Shown: positions 11,963 to 24,709, counted from the stretch's first letter. The stretch: DNA of 64,000 bases from Cycas panzhihuaensis (GCA_023213395.1 CM041465.1:161951741-162015740), one strand, 5' to 3'. Translations and numbers: made by a program. Notes: generated from the sequence alone by a model not told the origin.

Positions 11963-12493
11963 TGTTGAAATATGTGACATTATTATATATGTAATATTTA
12001 ATGTGATATAGTAAACCCACATAAAATGTCATTCATTAAAAGTATTAAGAGATGTAATATACACAATTATTTATGTATACATTCTATTAAATGATGAAAT
12101 GACTCAAGAGATATTTTAAGCTGTTCATGAGGAGATTATTTATATAAATATATATAAACCACTTAAGAACTTGAGAAAGGATCAAGAGAGAATGGACTCT
12201 TTTGGAGATGTAATTATTTGATATCTAGAGAGGAGCTACTAACTCCAACCTTCTCTGATAGTTTTTCCTACACTAGTTTTTCCATATATAAATATATTAT
12301 CTTTCTTATAGTGCATACTTTTTATATTTATACTTTATATTCCATGCTATTACTTGATATATTTATAGTACATTACATGATTATGTATATTCCTCATGAT
12401 ATTATTCATTGATTATATATGTTTACTATACTTTTGTTGTATATAATAAGTAAATTTTCATATGGTATAAAAGTTAAATTCTAAAATCTAGTA
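11963..12493 (+). repeat. 5' LTR of element E
   Basis: A 531-bp direct repeat of 14592-15123. It starts TGTTGAAATATGTGAC and ends directly before the primer site. The small open frame near 12218-12412 is LTR sequence, also open in the other copy (14812-15042), and is not a gene. Confidence 0.88.
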
Positions 12494-12506
12494 TGGTATC
12501 AAAGCC
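12494..12506 (+). other. Primer binding site of element E
   Basis: TGGTATCAAAGCC directly follows the 5' LTR and matches the initiator-Met tRNA type seen in the other elements. Confidence 0.88.
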
Positions 12507-14579
12507 ATATTGTAAAAGATCTTATAGAAGTAGGATGCAAGCCTATCTATGAGCCAGTTAATCTAATAAAAAACTAGTACAAGAGCCAGTACAAAGTGTG
12601 TTTTGATGAGCCAAAAATCTAATTATTCCAGTTATACCAGTGATATGTGACTATAATCCTAAGGAAATATTAAGGTGATGAGAGCTACATATAGGAGATT
12701 AAAGCCACATACAGATGTTAAAAGTAGTATTAGTGATGGTATTTTGATATTTAATTTATTATGGATAATTATTTATACATGCAAGTATATATTCATGAGC
12801 ATGTAGGTTTGAAGCAAGTCCACTAGATTTGATAAGAAGACATTATTATCAATTGAATCTGCCTATGTAAATTGACCCCTTGTAGATGTGACTAAGGTTT
12901 TGTAAAACTATTCATTTCACTTAACCTCATAACTAGCAATAATAAAACATATAATTATTAATAAGACACCTCTCCTACATAATTTTTGTTCATAGAATCT
13001 TTTGTCTAACTTAACTTGTAGAGTTTCTTCTAGTCAAAGTTATTTTTGCAGTAGTTTCTTTATCAAGAGATGAGCAAAAGGATGATGAATATAAAAGTGC
13101 TATAAAGATTAAATGAAGAAGATAAAGTAGGACATGATAAACTAGGAAAGTTAGTATCCCATGATCTTATGACCTTTATAAGATCTATTTTGGTATATTC
13201 TAATGTTTTTAAATGCTCCAAAGATCATGATAATGTTATTGATAATAGATGATGAATGAAAAAGAAAGTTTTATTTAAAATGAAGATATTAAAGGCTTAT
13301 TAATAGTATTTAAAGGCTCAAAATTTATGAAGAAATAATGATATGGGATATATTTGATGTAAAATTTAATGTGAAAATCTTTTGATATATACTAGACATG
13401 AAAATGCCCCTTAGAATTTGCAGATTTAATTTAGTGGAACTATGTAACACTTATCAAATGTAATATTCACTTAGTTTATTAGGTACTTATTTGAATGAAT
13501 GAATAAATGATAACACCACATAATATTGATGAAGGACCCAATTTATTCATTTGTTGGAGGGATAAGTTGATGTGATAATTAAGTGAAATTTCTATCTATT
13601 TATAAGAAATAAAGAATAAGGAGAAATCTCATATATGTTGATAGCTTGGAACTAAATCAGTTATTGAGGTTATCCAACTTATATAAGAAATATATTTATC
13701 GGTGAGAAATTTAACTTGCCATATATTACAAGAGGCATGAAAAAATATTATTTATATTGCCTTATTACATCTAACTTGCCTTAGATAAGTAGTATGCCTA
13801 GTTTTTAAAGTTAATATATTTGGATGATTGATTTGAGGATGTCGACGAGTTATTTATTAGTTGCCAAAAGAAAGCTATAAATGTATGTAGATGCATCAAT
13901 AAAGGTAATGCACAAGTTATTTACTGATATATGAGGCAAGATGAATGGGGCGACTCTTACACAACATATAGATTGTGTTGTTATTCTTATATATAAGAGG
14001 TGAAAGATTTTATGTCACTCTTGCAACAACATTTTGCCTAATAGATAATGTTGTTATATTTATTGATGAACCACATACAATAAATACATCCTTGAGGACT
14101 AACAATCAAAATAGCTAGTTACCTATATATTTTAGTAGATAGTTATTATTTTATATGAGCATTAATAATAATTTTGATATTGTTGAGATGATAGTTTGAT
14201 AAAATTACTGCTTACAAATACTTTATAAGTAAAAATATAAAGTTATTTAAGAAAACACTTGATATAAATATGATAATGAGAATCATGTATATTAGTTGAT
14301 ATTTTATGGATGATTGATTATCACTATACAAAGTTTTATAGGTTGGTTATTCATAGTTGGTTATTAATGATCACAGATGACTACATATACTTTATAGATT
14401 AATTCTTGCAAAAAATAAGCATTATGTGGATAATTTTATGAATTATAGGTGATACAGATTAATACAACTTAATAAAAGTTATAGATTTATAAATTCTAGC
14501 ATACAAGAAAGTAGGAAAGCATGAAGATAAACACCGAGTATTGAAGACTTGAATACTTGAAGATTTGAAGACATTAAAT
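12507..14579 (+). other. Interior of element E, no readable protein
   Basis: About 2.07 kb, very AT-rich, with stops in every frame. A copia gag may once have lain between about 13060 and 13760 (scattered Lys/Glu/Asn-rich frames), but I cannot align it to a family motif. Confidence 0.5.
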
Positions 14580-14591
14580 ATTAAGGAGGAG
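14580..14591 (+). other. Polypurine tract of element E
   Basis: ATTAAGGAGGAG ends exactly where the 3' LTR begins. Confidence 0.8.
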
Positions 14592-15123
14592 TATTGGAAT
14601 ATGTGATATTATCACATATATAATATTTAATATAATATAATAGACTCACATAAAATTCCACTTACTAAAAGCATTAAGAGATATGAGTGCACAATTATTC
14701 ATGTATACATTCTATTAGATGATAAAATAACTTAAGAGATATTTTAGGTTATTCATGAGAAGATTGTTCATATAAATATATACACATACCACTTGAAAAC
14801 TTGATAAGGAAATGAGAGAGGAAGGACTCATTTGGGGTTATAATTATTTGATATCTAAAGAGGATCTCCCAACTCTAACCTTCTCCCGTATTTTTTTCCA
14901 CACTAGATTTTTTACTTATAAATCTATTATCTCTCTTATAATGCATACTTCTCATATTTATACTTTATATTTTATGTTATTATTTGATATATTTATATTA
15001 TATTACACAATTATGTACATTCCTCATGATATAATTCATTGATTATATATGTTTAATATATTTCTACTATATATAATAAGCACATTTCAATATGGTATCA
15101 AAGTTAAATTCTAAATTCTAACA
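14592..15123 (+). repeat. 3' LTR of element E
   Basis: A 532-bp direct repeat of 11963-12493. Its first dinucleotide has decayed from TG to TA. Confidence 0.88.
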
Positions 15124-16651
15124 TATATTTGGTTAAGGAACTAGGGCCTTATAGGGTCCTTATAAATATCTATTTATTCTTCCTATAGTTCTTCTTCTTG
15201 ATCATCTTCTACTTCTGCTACCTATACTTGTTTTCTCTTAGAGTAAATAAAAGAGTGCCCTCTTTCCCATTTTTACTTGTAATCATAGTGAAGCCCCTAA
15301 GCTTTTCTTCTAGCCTTTTCTAGACCTTTCTTAATGAGGGGTCTAAATTTGGTGGGTGGAAGTAATCATTTTGAAGGCATAGTTAACCTCTTATTAGGTA
15401 GAATATATGGTGATACTTATTAACTAATGGTTTATCTAGATATTATAGTTGCATTACATACCTTAGTTTATTATGCCTTTCATCTTACATTTTCTATACT
15501 TGTTGGTTTGAATCAATGCATATCCTCGTAAATATCTACTTAGAAAATACGTATATAAAATGGTAGTATGTCTTTTGATTTGATCTTTCCCTTATACTAT
15601 AATTTCTTAAATTCTTGTATGCATTAGTATATCATCTTATTTACATGGAAATTGTATGCTAATTAAGCATGAAATGGATCTCCATAATTATCTTTAATTC
15701 ATTCTCAAAAAGCTTCCATAAACTCTTTCAACTTATGAGTGTTAGATGCTCCTATTTCTATGTTGATACCCAGATATATAATGATTCCTTAATGTATTTT
15801 ATAGCAATGTTTAGTTGAACTTGGTTGTTAGTAATGTAGACGATCTTGTTAACCATTCATCAGCATCTAGTTCTCCACCCTTTATGTAGGTAGGTATTGT
15901 CAAGTTATGATAAAATATTTGTAATCATCCTTCTCTAATAATTTTTTGTACTTCTTTAGCTTTAGGTTTATAGCTATCAAATTTGTGATTATTATTATCC
16001 TTTTATTATTATTTGAAGGTATATTCTCTCACTTCATTAATAACTTAAGATAGTGATCAGAGCATCTCTCTAATGTTAAATAAGTATACTCTTATTTTGA
16101 GACTACCTTTTATAAAATCTATTCTCCCTTTTCTTCTTGTTTGCCTAATATAATTAATAATTGTAGGTTTATAGGTCCCTATTCAAAGCTCTAACATTTA
16201 CAAAAACTACTATTTATTTTTGGCCTTAAAATCACTCCATAATTGAACCCAATATAAGCTTATGACTACTCGCTTTTAACTCCTGTGAATTAGGATTTTA
16301 ATGCCATAGATAGAACTAATTTTTTATTCCTATAACTAAAGTTATCATCAAAACATTATCAATAGGTCATAAAAATAACCTTTTTTAATGGAAAAAGGGA
16401 GCTTAGCCCTTTTTGTTAAAGCTTTTGGTCACATCAGCAGTCTATTTGATCATGGCCTTTCATAATAGTGGGTTGGCGAAATTTGAAATAGACTATAATA
16501 TGGTTTAAATTTATTAAACTTTAGGATTAAATTATCTTAGGTAGATTTTTTTACATGTTATCTACATTTAATATGCAATAATGGCTATGGTAATGTTTGC
16601 CAGCATATTTATGCCTATAAACTCAACGAGGGGGAATAAACCTTTAGACAC
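15124..16651 (-). pseudogene. Gypsy-like gag remnant on the minus strand (element J)
   Basis: Translating the minus strand from about 15900 down to about 15250 gives fragments typical of plant gypsy capsids: KGGELDADEWLTRS, then QLNIAIKYIKESLYIWV (the usual KVxLAxxxLxGxAxxWW segment), then a KEFMEAF-like stretch. A Lys/Arg-rich tail follows (ARRKA). Frames shift and stops are frequent. It lies on the far side of element F from a minus-strand primer site at 20771-20788, so both may belong to one element split by F. No protease or RT is visible. Family assignment is by eye. Confidence 0.4.
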
Positions 16652-17159
16652 TATTATGTTCCTAAATTTTAAAGAAGTTTGTGAACTCATATTTTTGGAA
16701 GATAGAGGAAGCATTATTTAATGTATATTTATTATAAAGTTGGTATTTTTAGGATAAAGTCATTACATCTCTAAATTAGATGAAGTCAATATTTTAAAGA
16801 GAGATAATTAGAAGTTGGGTTTATAAGGAGAAAATAAGGCTATAAATAGAGGATCCCCGTTCATTTGTAGATCATCTTTGGAGAAATTGATATTTTAGAT
16901 CTGGAATAATGTACTAAGGCCATTAGGGCACTGTGTACTATTTTGGGAGGAAACCCTCACCTCGAAGAGGGTAAAATACTACTATTATTTTATTTAGTAT
17001 TTACTATTTATTATGGTTAGTTTGATATTAATCTCATATTATTATATGCTCTGCTATTATATCTAAATTATTTTGCTTATCTGTTGTTATATTATTTTTA
17101 TAAATTATCTATGGTATGAATACTATATTTTCTCTTTATAACCAGTGCCCATCACTACA
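16652..17159 (+). repeat. 5' LTR of element F
   Basis: About 508 bp, matching 19864-20386. The terminal TG has decayed to TA; the right end is CACTACA. Confidence 0.85.
16841..16850 (+). promoter_or_regulatory. TATA box in the element F 5' LTR
   Basis: TATAAATAGA is conserved at the same place in the other LTR (20056-20063 plus GA) despite divergence around it. Its position in the LTR suits a U3 promoter. Confidence 0.6.
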
Positions 17160-17161
17160 AG

Positions 17162-17175
17162 TGGTATTGAAGCTT
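17162..17175 (+). other. Primer binding site of element F
   Basis: TGGTATTGAAGCTT lies 2 bp after the 5' LTR. It is a C-to-T decayed form of the TGGTATCGAAGC / TGGTATCAAAGC type. Confidence 0.7.
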
Positions 17176-17189
17176 CATTATTTAGAGTA

Positions 17190-17700
17190 TAAACAAAAGA
17201 ATTTTAGAAAAATAGCCATAAATTTAAGTCAATCATATTTGTTTTATAAATTTTGAGTGATTATATGATAAGTTTTGAAGTAAAATTACAAAAATATAGG
17301 GTATTTAGTTTCAACCTACTATCAATCACTATTTTTAGGGCCTAAACTCTACTATTATAATTTCAAATAGCCATAACTTTTACTATAGGTGTTTAATTAA
17401 CCTTAATTTTTTCTTTTAAATCTTTACAACTTGACATTTACTTTCTGTTGAAAGTGGTTTTAGATCTATCAAATATTAGAGTAAAAAATTATTAGCATTT
17501 TAGTAATAGATACTATTATAACCCCCATAAATCCTAATTATGTTCTATATTAAAAGAGGCATAATAATTTCTATAGGACTCAAATTTTTTTTAATTGATA
17601 TGGCTTGAATCATAAATTACTCAACAAAAATATTTTTTCAATATAAAGATCTAATTCAAAAGTTATTACTATCTTAGTGGAGGGTGCTACTACTATGCTA
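17190..17700 (+). other. Shared leader module, copy 2 (element F)
   Basis: Noncoding sequence related to 10690-11288 (reverse) and 35150-35640. Landmarks shared in order: AAATTTTGAGTGATTATATG, TAGCCATAACTTTTACTATA, TTAACCTTAATTTTTT, GAAAGTGGTTTTAGATCTAT, ATAGATACTATTATA. It is more diverged than the T and C copies are from each other. Confidence 0.72.
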
Positions 17701-18044
17701 AAATTTAGATTTTTTATCCAACTTATAAGGGTCACTATAGGAGCTACTTAGCTCTAAACCACCTCAAACTAAGCCCATTAGCAATGTTTTAAAATTCTTT
17801 CCACTTAGGGAAAGTAATCACTTAATTTAGATTAATGGAGAAAAAGTTGTATCATTTTTTTTTTATTTTCAAAAGGGGGTACTTGAACATTTTCATCCAG
17901 AACATTTGCTACAAGTACCAGATTTTAGTTTCATCTAAACCATTAGAATATTTGTTTAGAGATAATTTATTTAAATGGTTACATGGTATAGTTCTGATCA
18001 ATCCTTGATGCAAATTTTAATCCATGAAGTTATAACCTTTTGTT

Positions 18045-18895
18045 AAAAAGAAAAAAAAGAATGATGACTTGGTTAAAGGGAAAATCTTCAGTAGAATTAA
18101 AGGAGTTATTAAAGTAGATGCAACAAAAGACATGATTAATATAAAAAATTTGAAGTATTCAATAATTCACCCCATGGAAATATATATTAATTATAAAATG
18201 GCTTCAACATGTTGACACATATTGTGGACTCATACCAGATACAAAATTTAAGGATTATGGACCAAGTATTTAATATCACTTAAGGGGGAAAGCTCATTAA
18301 TGGTAAAGGATTAGTCTAAAGAAATAAAAATCTTCAATAAATAATATTGGTTTAAAGGAGATTTTAGAATAGTCTCTACCAAGTGGGATCAAGATAAAAA
18401 AATGAACCTAGCTCAAGACAATGTTGTCAATAAGAACCCAAAACAAATTAATCACATAGAAGTTGCCAAAGAATCGAAGAAACTAGATGAAGGGACCATA
18501 AAAGAGAAAGAATTGACTATTGATAAAGGGATCTAAAAAACACTACAAAAGTATTAAGAAGAATTAATTTAGAGAAACAACACAATAATATAAAAGACAC
18601 AAAGTAAAGGAAGACTAAGCATCTTATAGAAGAATCTAACCAGGTATTAGCTAAAAGAAATCACTATGATAAAAAACTTATATAGGAGCAACAAGATAGA
18701 GCTAATAAGAAATTAGAAAAGGATCTAATAAAGATACATGGACCTTAGGAAAAGCCTAAGCGGGTTGTAAAAGAAGTCAAACAACTAAGTAATTCCCATA
18801 AGATACTTAATCTTATTTTGCACATGCATATTTCCTTTAGTAGTTTTATTTATACTCTTTTTTTTCCATCCTTAGCAATTGTATAGGTACCCTCT
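18045..18895 (+). pseudogene. Unrecognised lysine-rich ORF remnant in element F
   Basis: The only protein-like part of element F. An early piece reads near MTWLKGKSSVELKELLK; a middle piece (about 18381-18536) contains MNLAQDNVVNKNPKQINHI. A later frame (about 18545-18890) contains INLEKQHNNIKDTK, HLIEESNQVLAKRNHYDKK and EQQDRANKKLEKDLIKIHG, broken by two TAG codons in likely Gln positions. Heptad-like Leu/Ile spacing and many Lys, Glu and Gln suggest a coiled coil. There is no zinc knuckle, protease or polymerase motif. It could be a diverged gag or a non-retroviral accessory ORF; I do not recognise the family. Confidence 0.45.
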
Positions 18896-19848
18896 CCCCC
18901 TTACTCCATAGCTATCCAATCTCCTAAACTTCTTAATTCCAAGGTTTATGTACGATAAATTTTAGTTCCTCTCTATAACCCTAACTAATCCCACCTTTCA
19001 CATGTCTCTGCCCCCTACAGAATCTCCTTAAGCACATGCTCTAAACCCTCTATCTTACATTTATCATGTTTCACTTCCTATTATGATCATGGCCTCCTAT
19101 AAAACCTTATCATATCTATCCCAACCTTCCACACCTCAATATAACCCATACTCTTTTTTCCTATTAATCCCCCCATCCAATACATCCCCCACACGTGAAT
19201 CTCTATGTAAACCTCTTTCCCATAAAGTGAATCTAGCACCAATTATGCATCCTTCTTATTTCCCTAAGATCCCTAATTATGCAACCAAGCATGTTTTGAT
19301 CATAACCCTTTTTCATATCAATTCTTAGACCCCAAGTACTCTTCACTATATTATTCATTTCTCTAGGTTTCCCACATATACAAGTTTATTGTTAATTACC
19401 TCATAGACTCCCATTTCTCCCACTCTTTCTTGTGTTATGATGTCACCTATATATAGATTTTATGATTAACTTTCTTCTAGACTCGTAAAACTACATCATA
19501 GCTTTTTACACAAAAATTCTAAGTATTCTCATCACCTCTCATTCCATGAGCCATGGCATCTGAAGATAAAATATGTAAACATAAAATAAGATCAAGGCTA
19601 AGCATCAAAGGTACCACATGGGTCCCAAGATCAATTCACTATAGGATAAGTTACAACATATACTTAGTCCTAAGAATGAGCATCTACAAATTTAGGTCAC
19701 TCATTAGCAATTTTCAATAAAAGTCACAAGACTGAACCTAATTTTTATAATGTACAAGATTTAGTAGGTAACAATTAGAAGTAATGGTTAAAGCTAAACT
19801 AAATAAGATTTATATACAACTACCTATACTTTAAGGTTAAAGTATTTC
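18896..19848 (+). other. Pyrimidine-rich 3' interior of element F
   Basis: C/T-rich noncoding DNA. An 81-codon frame at 19083-19328 is rich in Ser, Pro and Tyr, as translated CT-rich DNA tends to be, and has no recognisable motif. Confidence 0.5.
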
Positions 19849-19863
19849 AAAGGAAGAGAGAGT
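19849..19863 (+). other. Polypurine tract of element F
   Basis: AAAGGAAGAGAGAG-type purine run directly before the 3' LTR. Confidence 0.75.
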
Positions 19864-20386
19864 TGTTATATTCCTAAATTCTAAAGAAATTGGTGAAGTC
19901 ATTTTTTTAAGAAGATAAATGAAGAATAATTTAACATATAGTTATTATAAAGATGACATTTTTATGAGAGATAGTCATTGCATCCCTAAATTAGATGAAG
20001 TCAATATTTTAAGGAGAGAGAATTAGAAGTTAGATTTAGAGAGAGAAAATAAGACTATAAATAGAGAAGCCTCATTCATTTGTGAATTATCTTTAGAGGA
20101 TTTGATATTTTAGATCTAGAATAATGGCCTAGGGTTGTTAGTGCACTATGTACTATTTTGGGAGGAAACTCTCACCTTGAAAAGGGCAAGAGACTACTAT
20201 TATTTTATCTAGTATTTATTATCTATTGTGGTTAGTTTAATATTAATTTGATATTATTATATGGTCTACTATTATATCTAAATTATTATGCATATGTGTT
20301 ATTATTTATGATGAGATATTTTTATAAATTATTTATGGCATGAATGTTATATTTTTAATCTATAAACAATGGGCATCACCATAAAC
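19864..20386 (+). repeat. 3' LTR of element F
   Basis: About 523 bp, matching 16652-17159 and starting TGTTATATTCC. The right edge, near ATAAACA, is uncertain by a few bases. Confidence 0.82.
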
Positions 20387-20788
20387 ACTCATAGCTAGTA
20401 GTGTTACCCATCCAATGAGCTCAGTTTGGAAGTTAGAAGCTTAAGAAAAATGCTCAATGAGTCATCAAAAGTTCATACACCATCATTCATCTCATGAAAA
20501 TGCCATGCAAAGTGAGGGTTTCATAGTCAGTGATGTGCCCTAAAACCCTTTCTTAGAGTTTCACCAATGCCCTACAATACTGCCAAATAATATATCCTAT
20601 ATTGGGAGATATCCATAGAAGACTGGATATGCCTAATGAAAAGATGCTTCCAAGATCTTAATACCTATAGATAAAGTTAGTCATCATGACCCAATGTGAG
20701 TCTCACAAAACTACCACATTTATTTTCATAGCTTTATTCAAGCTTGTACACCAACACCCATGAACCTGGTGCTCTAATACTAGTTGAA
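20387..20788 (-). other. Leader and primer site of a minus-strand LTR element (J)
   Basis: At 20771-20788 the minus strand reads TAGTATTAGAGCACCAGG, a G-to-A and C-to-T decayed form of the initiator-Met primer site. The 5' LTR should therefore lie just to its right and the leader to its left. With the gag trace at 15.2-15.9 kb this suggests a gypsy element interrupted by element F. Confidence 0.5.
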
Positions 20789-21911
20789 GTGATCTCGATC
20801 ACTTTATGGAGAGATTATATAAATAACCTTTTACAAAAATAATAATAATATTTAATTACAATCATAATAGAGTGTTAGTTAGGTGTAGATCTAAATTTAA
20901 TTCTAATACATACATATATATGTCATAAGGGATATAGTGCCCTATAAATAAAGCATAATTTTTCTTTCTCTTCTTTTTTTTTTTTTTGCAACTTTACCAA
21001 GTTAGTTTTTAATAGTTACAATTTTGTAATAATATATCCAATTAGAGATGCAAGTAGAATTGAGGTATTTGACCTAAATAAAACTGCCAATGATAGAATG
21101 GATCAAAATAAAATGTAATAATCTTTAAGTTGTTTTGTCATTAGTCAACACTTCCTTAGCCTAATAATTTACATTAGAATTAGATAGTTGTAATAGTCTA
21201 AGTAACTAAAAAGATATCCTACTAACTAGAAATGGTTACAATTTCAAGGAATAACTTTAAAAGATAAGACTTCAAATGAAGAAGGGTTATTATCACTTTG
21301 TTTAGCTAGTACAATCACCACTTCCCTTTTCTTTCTTTTCCTAGTCCTTTTTTTAAAAAAATTAGGACTCCATAAAATCTCTCTTTTTTATCCAAGTTGT
21401 TAAATGTTGTTTAGTTTACTTTTGGTTTCTCCTTTATTTTAGGTTGAAATAAGTGTAAGATAAACCCACATGAGAATCATGGGTTATGAGCATGAACATG
21501 ACAACAATTTAGGATACTATTTTATGGGTTGTAAATTAGGATGATGTAATGTTACATCTCCTTTTGATATGATATATATTAGTCAAATGAGTTAGTTCAT
21601 CTACTTATCTCTTTTATATAACTTGCTTTATATTCATCGAGTATAATTGAAGTCTACTTAGTTCTTATTTAGTAATGGAAGTAATAGGTTTTTATATTTA
21701 ATCTTGTTGAATTTCACAATAAGATTAACTTCTTATCCTTTTCCTTATTCATCCTTCTTGTCATATTTAATCCTTTTATTTTCCTTTCATTTCTTGTCCA
21801 ACTATTACACACCTATTTTATATGTATTTATAAATATCATTATGTATGGGATATCACTTATTACATTCCTATCCGTGTATGTATAGATACACACACATAC
21901 ACATATAATAA
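20789..21911. other. Probable 5' LTR of element J and unassigned DNA
   Basis: The part next to the primer site starts TGAAGTGATCTCGATCAC and should be minus-strand LTR. I found no second copy in the window, so its far edge is unknown. The rest holds a poly-T run near 20970 and no recognisable ORF. Confidence 0.35.
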
Positions 21912-22234
21912 TAGCCTTCTCAAACAAGTAGTGCACTTCATAAAATAAATATTATAATTACCATTGTGGTCTAGTCAAATCATAATTAATGGTATTTAAA
22001 CATTGGTCTTTCCATGTGTGGATTTTTTAAAAGAATTAAAAGAAATTTTCTCTTTGTATCATCCTCATCATTGTTGACCCAACTTTGTACCATCATTATG
22101 TAAGATACTTTAAAATCCTACTACCTCAAGTACATTTATTAAATCCATCACTTAATAAACAAACTTCTTAAACATGATCTATTAATATTTATATGGTTTA
22201 AGTTATTTCATTAAACATCATAAACACTCCTCTA
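21912..22234 (+). repeat. Left arm of the foldback
   Basis: Starts TAGCCTTCTCAAACAAG and ends ACACTCCTCTA. It pairs with 22677-22999 over its whole length. Confidence 0.9.
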
Positions 22235-22235
22235 A

Positions 22236-22336
<101 letters not shown>

Positions 22337-22676
22337 TATATGTATGTATGTATACAAACTTTAGGTTGATTGAATTAATTTTTTGAAATAAATATGTAGA
22401 TGTAGTGGTCATATGGATTACAACCATCATGAATTAATAATAGGGAACATGATTGGGCTCAAGGCAAGGATGGTGAAGATGGATATAATGGAATTAACTA
22501 TATAAATATAGCTAAATGAAAATAAAATGGCCATTAGCTTTGGTTGGATGGACTACTTGAAGATCAAACAAAGGTAAGTAATGAAAGCAAAATGATAATG
22601 AAGTTAATAAGAAGGATTGATATATAGATGCAATCATGAATTGAAGATTAAAAAATAAAGATAAGAGTGAAGGAAA

Positions 22677-22999
22677 TAGAGGAGTGTTTATGATGTTTAA
22701 TGAAATAACTTAAACCATATAAATATTAATAGATCATGTTTAAGAAGTTTGTTTATTAAGTGATGGATTTAATAAATGTACCTGAGGTATTAGCATTTTA
22801 AAGTATCTTACATAAGGATGGTATAAAGTTGGGTCAACAATGATGAGAATGATATAAGGAGAAAATTTCTTTCAACTTTTTTTAAAAATCCACACATGGA
22901 AAGACCAATGTTTAAATACCATTAATTGTGATTTGACTGGACCACAATGGTAATTATAATATTTATTTTATGAAGTGCACTACTTGTTTGAGAAGGCTA
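22677..22999 (-). repeat. Right arm of the foldback
   Basis: Reverse complement of the left arm. Mismatches cluster in the outer two thirds. Confidence 0.9.
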
Positions 23000-23463
23000 C
23001 TCTTAATTTATATGTCATAATGTCTAAGTCCTAAGATAATAAATCAATAATTAAATAATTATTATTATAGAATGTTTAATGCATATTTATATATACTATA
23101 AGGATCATTTCTAAATAGACATGCTTTTTAATAAGGCATTAATATAATTAAGATCATTAATTAAGCTCATAATAGAGTGTTTATATAAGATGTTCAATTG
23201 AAGTTGTTACAAAAATTAGAGTTGTATGAGTCTTAGAGAAATTATTACTTGCATTAATGCATCTAGTGGAGTATAATGTAAACCATAACCTATGTGTGGG
23301 TCACTATAAAGGAAATAAGTTGGCTCAGTTAGAGTAGGGGGAACATGGAAATATACATAAAACATAAATATACCCATTGCCAAAGTAGAAGTAAACATGT
23401 GATTCTAAATCTTGGGAAAGAGTCTCAAGTTGAACCTGAAAAATGAGCTAGGTGCTTAATCAA
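23000..23463. other. Unassigned spacer
   Basis: AT-rich DNA between the foldback and copia-B. I see no ORF or repeat. Confidence 0.4.
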
Positions 23464-23774
23464 TGTTAGTATGGTAGTTTACTTGACTAATGTTAAATAT
23501 GTGGTGCAAATAATATGGAGAATAGTGTGGATATTGAGGCTAATATATGCTGATATATTATCAATGGATGTACACATTAAGGGTCTATATAAAGAGATCT
23601 AGAGTCCATTATATGTATCATTATTCTATATTAATGTGATCTATTAATATTTTGGCAGTGGATTTTTACCAAAAGGTTTCTCACATAAATCTATCATATT
23701 GTGAGTTTGTTATCTTATGTGCTTGTTACATACAGAAATAATCTATTTTATCTATTTCATTTGTGTTTCTAACA
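23464..23774 (+). repeat. 5' LTR of copia-B
   Basis: 311 bp from TGTTAGTATGG to TTTCTAACA, repeated at 29174-29470. Confidence 0.92.
23586..23594 (+). promoter_or_regulatory. TATA-like element in the copia-B LTR
   Basis: TATATAAAG, conserved at 29296-29304 in the other LTR. It is a plausible U3 TATA box. Confidence 0.5.
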
Positions 23775-23785
23775 CAGCATCAAAG
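23775..23785 (+). other. Decayed primer binding site of copia-B
   Basis: CAGCATCAAAG directly after the 5' LTR. It differs from TGGTATCAAAG by three transitions. Confidence 0.6.
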
Positions 23786-24663
23786 AAGATGGTCATGTGT
23801 AATAGAAGCTTGTGTTGGGTAGAGTGATAAGGTCATAAGTTATTAGGTAGTGTTGCCATAACCTTTTATTGAGGACTGATCTTCTTTGATAATAGTAAGA
23901 GTGGTCATAGTATAATAATGGTCATTTATTAAGTGAGGAGAGAGGTGATGGGAGGTTGCATATACACAGGTTGTTCTTCTATTAATTAAATATTTAATAC
24001 TATGTAGCTAAATGTTAGTCACCAGATATAGATAATTACGTACCTAGCTAAGTTTGGGTCACCAGATGTGGGTTGTATTTTTGTTTTAGTTGAGATAGAG
24101 TCACCAATCTATTATGTAGCCTATTGGGAGATGAAGACACAAGAGATTAAGACAAATGTAAAGATAGAGATGTCACATATTTACCAATTGATCATGCAGA
24201 ATAACCAATCATGGACAAAGTTGTAAATATGGGTTTAATGGTTGTTATCTCTGTCGATTAACATGCAATTTAGATTTATTTTTTGTTGGGTTGGCAACCA
24301 TCACAATTGTATATTTGCCTACTTGTTATGACATTGGTCAAGTTGCTAGCCATTTGGGTTGCCACTAATTGAGTTGCCTACTATAGTATTGACACAACCA
24401 TAAACTTTGAGGATGAACATGTAGACATATATGAACATAATTGTGAGATAAAACATCATCTGTGAGGAAGTCACATACATAGGGTCATAAATGAAATTGC
24501 ACACGCAAGGCCATGACATTAAGACATTAGTCATTAAATGCAGATTCTATCATTGAGATCTAATCATAAATAAAGTTGAATAGCTTACTGTTGAAGTCAC
24601 AGAGTTACAGCTTTACAATATGAAGGTAATTCAGTATATTAAGGGGCAAACATTAATATTTAT

Positions 24664-24709
<46 letters not shown>

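Larger units (their letters stand above)
11963..15123 (+). mobile_element. Element E, LTR retrotransposon with decayed interior
   Basis: LTRs of 531 and 532 bp flank a 2.1-kb interior. A primer site (TGGTATCAAAGCC) abuts the left LTR and a polypurine tract (TTAAGGAGGAG) the right one, giving plus orientation. Flanks TATAG and TATAT form a 4-of-5 target-site duplication. The interior is too short for gag-pol and has no recognisable catalytic motif, so the element was non-autonomous, deleted, or both. Confidence 0.88.
16652..20386 (+). mobile_element. Element F, LTR element with an unrecognised ORF
   Basis: LTRs 16652-17159 and 19864-20386 flank 2.7 kb. Next to the left LTR is a primer site with a 2-bp gap. 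The interior begins with the shared leader module and then holds a lysine-rich broken ORF, followed by pyrimidine-rich noncoding DNA and a polypurine tract. No RT, integrase or protease motif is present, so it is a non-autonomous element. I could not fix a convincing target-site duplication. It appears to have inserted into the minus-strand element J. Confidence 0.85.

Noticed and set aside
12218-15042. Two similar small frames (12218-12412 and 14812-15042)
   Set aside because: They are the same piece of the two LTRs of element E; hydrophobic only because the DNA is T-rich.
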